Assembly: GCA_016709665.1 (NCBI GenBank)
Contig: JADJMI010000001.1
Location: 372,001 to 436,000, forward strand
Origin: Betaproteobacteria bacterium
Lineage (GTDB): Bacteria > Pseudomonadota > Gammaproteobacteria > Burkholderiales > Usitatibacteraceae
DNA length: 64,000 nt
Reading direction: 5' to 3'
This document shows, one piece after another, positions 33,601 through 40,668 of this stretch. Made by a program: the position numbers and the translations under genes. Below the pieces are notes generated by a model. It was not told the DNA's origin and did no database searches. It worked only from the letters and a program-made list of their open reading frames with translations. Numbering within the stretch: the stretch's first letter is position 1; the number at the start of each line of letters is the position of its first letter.

Positions 33601-35067
33601 CTCTACGGCTATACGGCCGGGCTCCTCACGTCGATCACGTACCCTTCAGGCCGCGTGGTTACCACCGGCTACGACTTGCAAGGGCAAGCGGCGTCGGTCT
33701 CTGTGGACGGGACGGCCGTGCTCTCCGGCGGCCTGTACCAGCCCTTCGGTGGGGTGCGCCGCTGGACATGGGGCAACGGCCAAGCCTATGAGAGATTCTT
33801 CGATCTCGATGGCCGCATCAACGGCGTGACGCTGGGCCCTTCCACCGGCACCTACGCGGACCTGAACCAGGGCTTCGGCTACGACACCCTGAACCGGCTC
33901 ATTTCGGCGGGTATCGCGGCAGGGCAGGCGCTCGGCTACGGGTACGATGCCAACGGCAACCGCACCAGCACCACGGTGAACGGGGCATCGACGACGACGT
34001 ACAACTACCCGGGCTCGAGCCACAAGCTGAGCTCCCTCACGGGCGCTACCTCGAGGAGCTTCACCTACGATCTCGCGGGCAACCTCACCTCGAGCGCCGG
34101 CATCACCTACGTGTACGACGGGCGCGGGCGGATGAAGCAGGCTGGCGGCGCCACGTACCTGGTGAACGGCCTGGGGCAGCGGGTGAGGAAGTCGTCAGGC
34201 GGCGACACCTACTTCAACTACGACGAGGCCGGGCGGCTCATCGGCGAGTACGACTCCACAGGCGCCCCGATCCAGGAGTACGCTTGGCTGGGCGACATCC
34301 CCGCCGCGATCATCAAGCCGGCGACGCCCTCGGGGTTCAGCCTGTACTACGTGTGGGCGGACCACTTGGGGACTCCCCGGGTGGTGAGCGATACGGCGAA
34401 CCAGGTGCGCTGGGAGTGGCCGCTGGGGAACCCGTTTGGGGCACACCAGCCCAATGAGAATCCGGGTGGGGCGGGACTCTTCAAGCTGAACCTGAGATTC
34501 CCGGGGCAGTACTACGATACGGAGACGGGATTGCACTACAACTACTTCCGGGATTACGAGCCTGCAATCGGGAGGTATGTTCAGAGTGATCCGATTGGGC
34601 TTAGGGGTGGGATAAGCACCTTTGGATATGTTGGCGCAGCCCCTGTTACGGAAGTGGATCGACTGGGGCTGGCCAACAGCGGGGGATTTCGCCCAATTCC
34701 GTTCCCGGCTGGGTGGCAACGGCTCCCGGATCGATTTATCTACCACGGTTTCTGGTGTGGTCCAGGCTGGACGGGAGGCCTTCAGGAAAGCTTTTCGCCT
34801 AGCGAAGCCGGCTACCGCAAACCAACAGATGGCCTGGATCAGGGATGCTATCTGCACGACATTTGTTACTACGATTGTCGTGCCGGATTTCCCTGCAATG
34901 CGGCGGCACGAGGCAAGTGTATGACTCGTTGCGACAGAGTTCTGGCGAACGCCGCTGCTGGTGCCGGCTCCAGACTATTGAGTCCACTCTGGTGGTGGAT
35001 GGCCTTCAACGGGTCGCCGGAGCCGGGGAGTAACGATCCGAAGTGTCCTCAGTGCCCATCAAACTGA
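30649..35067 (+). CDS. Full-length Rhs/YD-repeat protein with PLA2-like C-terminal toxin
   Basis: 1472 residues; start chosen for GGGGAGG at 30638-30644. A signal peptide (IAFVALLIPAMAAAG, ends about 41) suggests Sec export, and no PAAR or VgrG feature is seen. A Cys-rich N-domain (42-220) precedes GNPVDAATGVKVQREVDY (DUF6531-type entry to the shell), many YD repeats (about 290-1240), DHLGTPRVVSD and the HYNYFRDYEPAIGRYVQSDP core (1296 on). Cleavage-type motifs SDPIGL and VDRLGL precede the ~140-residue toxin with CGPGWTGG and GCYLHDICYYDC (H1403, D1404), a phospholipase A2 site. It is the only complete rhs gene here; immunity follows at 35081. Confidence 0.92.
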   Translation: MKGKNCSKGARTRIHVIATALQGLTRLIAFVALLIPAMAAAGFCAGDPNPEIGGAKAICTKPEAKGDWVFTVNDCSPSFVPRSYAWCMAMGGTWDPYYINGPICVNYTAVTQVTLLAVASDFIQRYHDPCLVDLVDSGWTGSANAGGTCGVANSLVIDGIVRSQVRLLTYSGSKSPAACGTFFEEKLLAGMAQTVGCPAGTVQSSDPDRGQVCVKYQFCDKCLGNPVDAATGVKVQREVDYSAGGVGGLTFERLYNSSGYFSRVERRPDIGDYWRHSWAGEIVAITDLSGIMAAARRPDGSAKYFKADGKELQNHSGGSLRLERLTDAGGATTGWRLTTDASDTETYNAQGKLTQVQRRTGHNFTLAYDAEQRLQTVTDAFGRQIALGYDALGRHSTLTDPAGRTYTYGFDAASRLSTVTYPGNQTRTYLYEDSRHAFALTGIVDERGRRLSTYTYDDRGRVLTTERSGPENKYTFSYPALQLTTWINTVQDAFGATHTYTFEVVDGVPRLKTDARNYLGTESRTFDAVGNVATKTNRRGMVTTYAYDLTRNLETSRTEAYGTARARTITTTWHPTYRLPATVTQPSGVSGVNEVTTYTYDASGNLTKKNVTAGALVREWNYTVNSLGQVLTVNGPRTDVVDVTTMTYYPANDPCMGCRGQVWTVTNAAGHVTTFNAYTADGRPSQVTDPNGAVTAMTYTPRGWLESRSVAGETTGYQYDAAGNLTRVTLPDLSWVQYTYDDANGLIRVEDRLGNSVDYELDVMGNRVDERVKDPQGALKKLLFRSYDGGNRLFRETGSTGQVTEYAYSDLLPTSVKDPLYHTTSKQYDELDRLTQVNDPAGGYTWFTYDAKDRLKTVQDPRGLTTTYTYNGLGDLVTQASPDTGTTSFTHDAAGNVATQTDARSVSTTYAYDTLNRVLSATVTDGTVSYEYDNVTTGGAGARGRLTKITDPSGTTLWAYDLLGRVSSKIQTVGTAPAAKTFTTLYGYTAGLLTSITYPSGRVVTTGYDLQGQAASVSVDGTAVLSGGLYQPFGGVRRWTWGNGQAYERFFDLDGRINGVTLGPSTGTYADLNQGFGYDTLNRLISAGIAAGQALGYGYDANGNRTSTTVNGASTTTYNYPGSSHKLSSLTGATSRSFTYDLAGNLTSSAGITYVYDGRGRMKQAGGATYLVNGLGQRVRKSSGGDTYFNYDEAGRLIGEYDSTGAPIQEYAWLGDIPAAIIKPATPSGFSLYYVWADHLGTPRVVSDTANQVRWEWPLGNPFGAHQPNENPGGAGLFKLNLRFPGQYYDTETGLHYNYFRDYEPAIGRYVQSDPIGLRGGISTFGYVGAAPVTEVDRLGLANSGGFRPIPFPAGWQRLPDRFIYHGFWCGPGWTGGLQESFSPSEAGYRKPTDGLDQGCYLHDICYYDCRAGFPCNAAARGKCMTRCDRVLANAAAGAGSRLLSPLWWWMAFNGSPEPGSNDPKCPQCPSN
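34531..34600 (+). repeat. Rhs cassette repeat P1 (within rhs)
   Basis: Reference copy, from TTGCACTACAACTAC to GATCCGATTGGGC, in frame in the rhs gene and inverted relative to the 20 left-arm copies. Confidence 0.92.
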
Positions 35068-35080
35068 GGGCGGTTCAATC

Positions 35081-35362
35081 ATGAGACACGACAAGATCAT
35101 GTTGGGTGCGGCGCTGGCGGTTGGAGCGCTTCACATGGCGCTCGTAGTGTCTGTCTCATTGGATTCGACCGCGGTCGAAGGAAGTTGGCGTGGTTTCTCT
35201 CTCTTTCTCTTGGATTTTCCCCTATCTATTGCGTTCCTGAGTGCGTCTCCAGAAGTCCTGCCATGGCTACATGCCGTGTTCGGAAGTGCCTGGTGGGGCG
35301 GAATTGCGTGGATCCTATTGAAGGGGCTGAAGGCGTTGCTTGAGCGCTCCTCTCTAAAGTGA
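35081..35362 (+). CDS. Immunity candidate for the Rhs PLA2 toxin (membrane)
   Basis: 93 residues with three hydrophobic helices. It begins 13 nt after rhs and ends 5 nt before the next cassette. A membrane protein protecting against a phospholipase fits, as for L2 and P3; the three are not obviously alike in sequence. Confidence 0.65.
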   Translation: MRHDKIMLGAALAVGALHMALVVSVSLDSTAVEGSWRGFSLFLLDFPLSIAFLSASPEVLPWLHAVFGSAWWGGIAWILLKGLKALLERSSLK

Positions 35363-35367
35363 GGCAA

Positions 35368-35432
35368 ATGCACTACAACTACTTCCGCGATTACGACCCG
35401 GGGATCGGGAGGTATGTGCAGAGTGATCCGAT
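35368..35432 (+). repeat. Rhs cassette repeat P2
   Basis: Copy preserved only to GATCCGAT; the downstream coding switches to SDPILQPG, a different Rhs core variant. Confidence 0.88.
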
Positions 35433-35856
35433 CCTTCAACCGGGCCGACTCCTGGGAAAATCCTTCGTTGATGGCGTAGTGGCCCTGATAGCTGAACCTC
35501 GCCTGCTCAATGGATATTCCTACTCCCTCAACAGCAGTCTTGGGTATGCGGATCCTGAGGGGTTGAGCCCCGGAAGTATCCTTTTCGACATCATCCAGCC
35601 ACTTCGCTGCAACTACTACACCAAGAAGTTGATGGAGCGAGTACCGGAATGTAGGAAAGAATGTTCGCCTGATGTGCCCACTGAAAAGTGGCTCGAATTC
35701 CATAGGAAGTATGGACAGCGCGAGGGATTCCGCGGTGACGCCATTTGGGACTGTGCATGCGAACGCGCCGGGAGCGATGTGTGCAAGAAGTGGAGTGAGA
35801 CTTGTCTTTCCAATCCACTTCCAAACCCGCGCCCAAAGAGTGGGAGCCGTCAATGA
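35368..35856 (+). CDS. P2 Rhs C-terminus, unknown toxin
   Basis: 162 residues, ATG at the HYNYFRDYDPGIGRY core. The core variant SDPILQPG...NGYSYSLN...ADPEGL shows a chimeric junction with another Rhs type. The tail is Cys-rich and helical (RVPECRKECSPD; AIWDCACERAGSDVC). Family unknown. Confidence 0.6.
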   Translation: MHYNYFRDYDPGIGRYVQSDPILQPGRLLGKSFVDGVVALIAEPRLLNGYSYSLNSSLGYADPEGLSPGSILFDIIQPLRCNYYTKKLMERVPECRKECSPDVPTEKWLEFHRKYGQREGFRGDAIWDCACERAGSDVCKKWSETCLSNPLPNPRPKSGSRQ

Positions 35857-36254
35857 AGCTTTGGATCAAATTGACTGGTACGACACTGGTGGGGATTCTT
35901 CTCGGAGTTCCGCTCGGAATGGTTGCCAGCGGCGCCCTTGCTGAAAAAAATAGAGAGGCAACGGTTGCCGCCGAGCTATACGCTGCGCGACAGGCGCTCG
36001 CGCAGGGTCGAGATCAGGAGGTAATACTCCGGGTTGCGGCAGCACTTGCTCGCGATCCATCAAACTACTCGGCATTGACTATGATGGCGACGCAGCTCAG
36101 CAGTGAGCGCGCCAGTTCAATCGCAATGGCATTGCTACAAGAGGCCAAGCGGTCCATCGAGGCCAAGCTTCCTTCCGTGTCCTCGGATGAAGGCGCAGTT
36201 CTTAATCACGACCTACAGGTCGTAGAAGGGCATTTGAAGGCTATCCAGAAATAA
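35853..36254 (+). CDS. P2 immunity candidate, membrane-anchored helical protein
   Basis: 133 residues from MKLWIKLTG (ATGA overlap). One N-terminal helix (GTTLVGILLGVPLGMVASG), then an Ala-rich helical, TPR-like domain probably facing the periplasm. Confidence 0.6.
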   Translation: MKLWIKLTGTTLVGILLGVPLGMVASGALAEKNREATVAAELYAARQALAQGRDQEVILRVAAALARDPSNYSALTMMATQLSSERASSIAMALLQEAKRSIEAKLPSVSSDEGAVLNHDLQVVEGHLKAIQK

Positions 36255-36280
36255 CTTCATTCCGCTTCTTTGAGACCGGA

Positions 36281-36350
36281 ATGCACTACAACTACTTCCG
36301 CGATTTCGAGCCTGCAATCGGGAGGTATGTTCAGAGCGATCCAATTGGAC
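36281..36350 (+). repeat. Rhs cassette repeat P3
   Basis: Full copy with ATG before CAC-TAC. Confidence 0.9.
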
Positions 36351-36790
36351 TGCGGGGTGGACTAAGCACATACGCCTATGTGTACGACTCACCGCTCGGC
36401 TTTTCTGATGCGGAAGGTTTGATGGGCCAAGGAAGCAATGGCGGCATTGGCCGCCCTATGCCTGGAACCCCGGGTTTTGGTGGGGCGGGAGCCAAGCCTG
36501 GCTTCTGCGGTTCTGGGTGGAACGAGCCCTTCGTACCGGACGGATTTGGTACGGTTGATTTCAATGACGCATGCAAAAAACATGACGAGTGCTATAGCCG
36601 CTGCGGAGCGTCAAAGCAAGAGTGCGATTTGGAATTGCGGAGAAACATGCGCAGGGAGTGCGACAAGCTTCCCCTTGGGGGTCAACGAGGCTTCTGCAGA
36701 ACTCTTGCGATCGATTACGGGGTTGCCGTCGATACATTTGGCGGGAGCGCATACCGAAATGCGCAGCGACAGAGCCGGGGAGGAAAGTAA
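36281..36790 (+). CDS. P3 Rhs C-terminus, phospholipase A2-like toxin
   Basis: 169 residues, ATG at the HYNYFRDFEPAIGRY core. The Gly/Pro-rich linker leads to CGSGWNEPFVPDGFG and FNDACKKHDECYSRCG, the CxxHDxCY site of phospholipase A2, then CDLELRRNMRREC. The opening YVYDSPL...LMGQGSNGG resembles L2, so the two may be related. Confidence 0.8.
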   Translation: MHYNYFRDFEPAIGRYVQSDPIGLRGGLSTYAYVYDSPLGFSDAEGLMGQGSNGGIGRPMPGTPGFGGAGAKPGFCGSGWNEPFVPDGFGTVDFNDACKKHDECYSRCGASKQECDLELRRNMRRECDKLPLGGQRGFCRTLAIDYGVAVDTFGGSAYRNAQRQSRGGK

Positions 36791-36791
36791 G

Positions 36792-37043
36792 ATGTCTTTC
36801 ATCGCTCTCCTTGCCATCGCCCTTGTTACCAGCATCGCATGCCAGAAATTTATGTTGGGCATCGTGCGCCCAGCCATTGTCACCGCAGTCTTGTCAACAC
36901 TTGCGTTCCATGCGATTGGCTTTGTTGTCGAAGGAAGTCTCGACTCGCTGGTGTTGGTCTCCTTCGTCGTTGTTCTTGGTCTCTCGTTTGCCATATCGCT
37001 TGGGATCGGCGCGGCGATGAGGCAGTCAGGCAAGAAGGGATAG
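36792..37043 (+). CDS. P3 immunity candidate, three-helix membrane protein
   Basis: 83 residues, almost entirely membrane helices, ending RQSGKKG. GGAAAG ribosome site; 1 nt after the toxin stop. Confidence 0.65.
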   Translation: MSFIALLAIALVTSIACQKFMLGIVRPAIVTAVLSTLAFHAIGFVVEGSLDSLVLVSFVVVLGLSFAISLGIGAAMRQSGKKG

Positions 37044-37058
37044 CCGTAGTCGGTGAAA

Positions 37059-37652
37059 ATGGCCGTGCTTCGTGCCACCCCAAAGCATTACAACTACTTC
37101 CGCGATTACGAGCCGGGGATTGGGAGGTATGTGCAGAGTGATCCGATTGGGCTGGAAGGCGGGACAGATACCTTCGGGTTTGTCGGTGGAAGCCCGCTCA
37201 TCAATGTTGATCCCGACGGCCTGGACTACTGGATCGAGAATGCGGCCGACACGGAGCAGAAATGCCCCGAGCAGGGTTGCGGGGCTCACCAGAGTTTCTG
37301 CGTTGGCAAGCCGTATGGAAAGCGGTTCTGCATTAGTTTTGGTCGAATGGGTGGACAAGGGTGGTGCCTCAGGGATTGCAAAGGGCGTGTCTACGAAGAT
37401 CGCTCCCCCGTCGGTCCGATTGATCAGAGCTCCTATCGGTCATCTGGTGGAGCCACGGATCGCAAGATTGAGCAGAAGTTGAGACCGCGGCTGAAGGGGG
37501 AGGGTCGCTACGACTTTATTGGCTTCCCAGGCAACAACTGCCGGACCTTCTCTCAAGCTTTGTTCGATGAAATTGACAAGGATGTGAGAGGTAATGCGAC
37601 GGCACCTCCGGCGCCACCACGTTCAGGTCCGCCAACGCCGAGGGGGCGATGA
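37059..37652 (+). CDS. P4 Rhs C-terminus, papain/LRAT-like candidate toxin
   Basis: About 197 residues from ATG 37059 (GTG 37053 also possible), 9 codons before HYNYFRDYEPGIGRY. The tail has CGAHQSFC, FCISFGRMGGQGWC and FIGFPGNNCRTFSQALFDEI. NC-x-TF late in the domain with an earlier His-containing segment resembles permuted papain-like (NlpC/LRAT) folds. A proline-rich end overlaps the immunity start. Confidence 0.6.
   Translation: MAVLRATPKHYNYFRDYEPGIGRYVQSDPIGLEGGTDTFGFVGGSPLINVDPDGLDYWIENAADTEQKCPEQGCGAHQSFCVGKPYGKRFCISFGRMGGQGWCLRDCKGRVYEDRSPVGPIDQSSYRSSGGATDRKIEQKLRPRLKGEGRYDFIGFPGNNCRTFSQALFDEIDKDVRGNATAPPAPPRSGPPTPRGR
37085..37152 (+). repeat. Rhs cassette repeat P4
   Basis: Full copy with CAT-TAC and an AAG codon ahead of it. 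Confidence 0.9.
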
Positions 37653-37945
37653 TGATGGCGCGCTCCGTCGTTCCGCGAGTAGTCGCGTTTTTTGTAGGAG
37701 CCGTTGTCTACCTGGGCCTACTAATTGGGTGCCTTGGAGCAGAAGCCGGATCGAGCCTCAGCGACGCATGTGGCTTGATTGGCGGACTCTTGAAGTCACC
37801 AATGCTCCATTTCCTGCCATATGCTAGTAGCAAGTATCTCGGCATTGATTCGTTCGCACTCTTCATCACCTTTAATGGAGTCGCATGGGGCGTTCTTTGC
37901 ACCCTTGTAGTGTGGGTAGCTCAATGGCATGCCAACCGAAGATGA
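37649..37945 (+). CDS. P4 immunity candidate, membrane protein
   Basis: 98 residues with two to three membrane helices. Start ATGATGATG overlaps the toxin stop (ATGA). Family unknown. Confidence 0.6.
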   Translation: MMMARSVVPRVVAFFVGAVVYLGLLIGCLGAEAGSSLSDACGLIGGLLKSPMLHFLPYASSKYLGIDSFALFITFNGVAWGVLCTLVVWVAQWHANRR

Positions 37946-38540
37946 TTTCAACTTCCGGTGCCCGGGGAAATACTTCGACTCGGAAACTTGGTTGCACTAC
38001 AACTACTTCCGCGATTACGACCCGGCGGTCGGGAGGTATGTGCAGAGTGATCCGCTTGGCATTGATGCTGAGCTCAATACTTACTCCTATGTCCGGGGAG
38101 GACCCTTGTCGCTCCAGGATGACTTCGGCCTCGCGCCATGCTGCGACTTCAGTATTCCGTCGGGGCCAATTGGAGATCTGGCCTTAACCTGCTTCGCGGA
38201 ATCAACCCCAAGGTGTAAAGATGGGTGGTACGAAAAGATTCTTATCGTCGATACCATCATCAATCGCTCTCGGGCCAACAAGAGCTACTGGGGCGGCTCG
38301 GGAATTGGTGGGGTTATCCGCCAGCCGGGAATGTACGACGGGTACGACAGCAAGAAATGGCGACGTGGCCAGCATCCAAGCGGACTTGATCCCGCAGAAT
38401 GCACTGAACTAAGGGATTGCATTTCAGCAGCTCAAAGCGGTTTTGCTGATACTTTCTCGGACTTCAACGGTTTCAATCAGACGCCGAAGAGGGGGCGACT
38501 GAAGGTGTGCAAGCACTACTTCCGCAAGGACAAGCCATGA
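37929..38540 (+). CDS. P5 Rhs C-terminus, SleB-like cell-wall hydrolase toxin
   Basis: 203 residues. Core homology extends upstream (CPGKYFDSETWLHYNYF). The tail matches Hydrolase_2/SleB in order: LALTCFAES, KILIVDTIINRS, then GGVIRQPGMYDGY. Such enzymes cleave peptidoglycan. It overlaps the P4 immunity gene by 17 nt. The exported immunity partner fits a periplasmic target. Confidence 0.78.
   Translation: MPTEDDFNFRCPGKYFDSETWLHYNYFRDYDPAVGRYVQSDPLGIDAELNTYSYVRGGPLSLQDDFGLAPCCDFSIPSGPIGDLALTCFAESTPRCKDGWYEKILIVDTIINRSRANKSYWGGSGIGGVIRQPGMYDGYDSKKWRRGQHPSGLDPAECTELRDCISAAQSGFADTFSDFNGFNQTPKRGRLKVCKHYFRKDKP
37992..38060 (+). repeat. Rhs cassette repeat P5
   Basis: Full copy with SDPLGID variant. 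Confidence 0.9.
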
Positions 38541-39307
38541 GAAGTATCTTGTCTGTGGGTGGTCTTGCACTCTTGTCGCTTTCGACGCTCGTGGCATATG
38601 GGAGCGAAATTGAATCTGCCGCCTCTGCCGTTCAGCGTGCACTTAACTGGGAAAAGCGGTGGTATGGAGGCTATTGGGGCCAAGAATGTCTTGATCGTGC
38701 AGCGGCGGCGCACTCAAAGATTTACACAGCTGGAAGGCGAGATAGTTTCACGGTCGGATACTTGTGTGACACGGCGGTGCCAATCACGGAGTCCGTACAG
38801 TCGTTCGAGGCCTATGTGGACGGGACAGGGATCTTCTTCTCAGGTCTACTTGGACCAAGAGCTCGTGCCGACTTGTCTGATGGTGAAGCGAGTCCGCAAT
38901 GCACCATTTCAGAAGATGATCTCAAGGGTCGTGCCGACAGGATCAAGAAGTTGGGGGAATGGACTACTTTCACCAAGCGAACTTACGGCGGCGCCTTGCC
39001 CCCAACCGCGGAGGTCAAGAGCTACGCAAGGCGCAGTATCTTGGCGTGGGCACGTAAGAATGGTCGTGCGGAGATTGCTGGAATCACGGTTGGATTCGTT
39101 GCGCCGGGAGATCCGTACCTTGTTGTAAGGACGGAGCCGGAGGGTGACTTTCGCCTGATCATGTCGCCGAGCAAGGCGGATTTGGCTGACAAGAACTTCT
39201 GTGGGCGTGTTTTTGATTCAGGGAGGTTTGCTGGTCGTGACGATTCTGGAAAGGGTTCGACCATTAGCAAAGCCTTCTTTGAAGTGCAATCCGTTCGACA
39301 AGAATAG
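38537..39307 (+). CDS. P5 immunity candidate, exported protein
   Basis: 256 residues from MRSILSVGG (ATGA overlap with the toxin). A signal peptide (LALLSLSTLVAYG) precedes a mature periplasmic domain with few recognisable motifs. Large for an immunity protein; function inferred from pairing with a cell-wall hydrolase. Confidence 0.65.
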   Translation: MRSILSVGGLALLSLSTLVAYGSEIESAASAVQRALNWEKRWYGGYWGQECLDRAAAAHSKIYTAGRRDSFTVGYLCDTAVPITESVQSFEAYVDGTGIFFSGLLGPRARADLSDGEASPQCTISEDDLKGRADRIKKLGEWTTFTKRTYGGALPPTAEVKSYARRSILAWARKNGRAEIAGITVGFVAPGDPYLVVRTEPEGDFRLIMSPSKADLADKNFCGRVFDSGRFAGRDDSGKGSTISKAFFEVQSVRQE

Positions 39308-39329
39308 GCGGCATCTGCTGCATGGTTGA

Positions 39330-39399
39330 TTGCACTACAACTACTTCCGCGATTACGACCCGGGGATCGGGAGGTATGTACAGAGTGATCCGATAGGGT
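39330..39399 (+). repeat. Rhs cassette repeat P6
   Basis: Full copy starting TTG-CAC. Confidence 0.9.
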
Positions 39400-39893
39400 T
39401 GGGCGGCGGAATCAATACCTATGGGTACGCTTGGCAGTCACCGCTTTCGTTGATCGACATTTACGGGCTCGAGTGCTGGTGGCTAGACCAAGGAAACTTT
39501 GAGCAGTGCAAGCCCACAGGGATACGCCGGCAGAAACCAACGAGCCGAACGATGACGAAGGAGTTCCTTCCTGCTCCTGACCCAAGTTCGCCAAGCATCA
39601 CAGCTGCTCCCAAGCCTCCAATGCCAATGCCGGGGATCCAACTGGTCTGGCGGACGGTGTTTCGCGAGTTCGGTTATTGGGAAGCGGAGCTCACGTGCTT
39701 CGTGTGGGCGACTCTCGTCTGCAAGGACGATTGCGGGAAGATGACCTTCATCCCTGGCCCGAGACAGTTGGGACTGAGGTGGGAGCCGGAGCCAAACTCC
39801 AACTACACAGAGACGTCCTACGGCCCTTGGAGCAACGTCCAAGCCCCTACAGGGCCCTACGACCTTGACGTCCGCCGGCCGAGAAGGCGTTGA
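39330..39893 (+). CDS. P6 Rhs C-terminus, unknown toxin
   Basis: 187 residues from TTG at the HYNYFRDYDPGIGRY core. After IDIYGL the tail has a proline-rich linker and a Trp-rich domain (FREFGYWEAELTCFVW; CKDDCGKMTF). Family unknown. Confidence 0.6.
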   Translation: MHYNYFRDYDPGIGRYVQSDPIGLGGGINTYGYAWQSPLSLIDIYGLECWWLDQGNFEQCKPTGIRRQKPTSRTMTKEFLPAPDPSSPSITAAPKPPMPMPGIQLVWRTVFREFGYWEAELTCFVWATLVCKDDCGKMTFIPGPRQLGLRWEPEPNSNYTETSYGPWSNVQAPTGPYDLDVRRPRRR

Positions 39894-39896
39894 GCC

Positions 39897-40628
39897 ATGG
39901 CGATTCTTGAGAGGTTCAGATCCGTGGTCGTACTGATCATTCTTGGTTGGGGCTCAGCGACTACGGCCGGAGCGACGTCGCCCTCAGGCACCCAAGAGCT
40001 GGTCGAACGAGCGCAAGCAGCGCATGCCTCCGGCCGCTTTCATGAAGCCATAAAGCAATACGAGCTCGCCGCGGCGCGTGGAGAGACTACGGCGATGTTC
40101 CAGCTAGGCGCCATGCACGAGCGTGGGGAAGGCGTACCAGCGAACATCGCTACTGCGGCGGAATGGTATCAGCGCTCAGCCGACGGCGGCTCCGTTGCCG
40201 CAATGAAACGCCTCGCAAACATGTATTTGGATGGTCACGGCGTTGCAAAGGACTTCCAGGCGGCCGCAAACCTATATCAACGCGCTGGCGCTTCCGGGGA
40301 TGCGAATTCGCTATTTCTTTTAGGTCAACTGTATTGGAAAGGCGATTACGCGGAACGCCAACCGGCGCTCGCCATGAAGACGTTCGAGCAATGCGCGAGA
40401 GCCGCGCACGCAAATTGCATGAATGCCCTTGGGATCGGATATCGCCTTGGCGACGGCGTTGAGAAAAGCAACGCGCTTGCATATGCGTACTTCAAGTTGG
40501 CAGTGGAGTTCGGGGACCGGGTGGCAGCCGACAATCTGCTGCAACTGTCTTCACGCCTTTCAGCAAGCGATAGGGCTCTCGGAGAGGAATTGACAAGCAG
40601 CACGCGCAAACTAATTCGGCGCCCTTGA
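39897..40628 (+). CDS. P6 immunity candidate, exported Sel1-repeat protein
   Basis: 243 residues. Signal peptide near 12-26, then Sel1-like repeats: AMFQLGAMHERGEGVPANIATA, AMKRLANMYLDGHGVAKDF, SLFLLGQLYWKGDY and CMNALGIGYRLGDGVEKS (each split here). Sel1-repeat proteins are known as periplasmic immunity proteins for some interbacterial toxins. It starts 3 nt after the P6 toxin. Confidence 0.75.
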   Translation: MAILERFRSVVVLIILGWGSATTAGATSPSGTQELVERAQAAHASGRFHEAIKQYELAAARGETTAMFQLGAMHERGEGVPANIATAAEWYQRSADGGSVAAMKRLANMYLDGHGVAKDFQAAANLYQRAGASGDANSLFLLGQLYWKGDYAERQPALAMKTFEQCARAAHANCMNALGIGYRLGDGVEKSNALAYAYFKLAVEFGDRVAADNLLQLSSRLSASDRALGEELTSSTRKLIRRP

Positions 40629-40668
40629 CGGGGTCCCTCTGTGAATCTTCGTTAGCCTTAGGTTCCCG

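Noticed and set aside
30649..35067. Type VI secretion-delivered Rhs
   Set aside because: No PAAR domain, VgrG, EagR chaperone or T6SS gene is present; the N-terminus looks like a Sec signal peptide.
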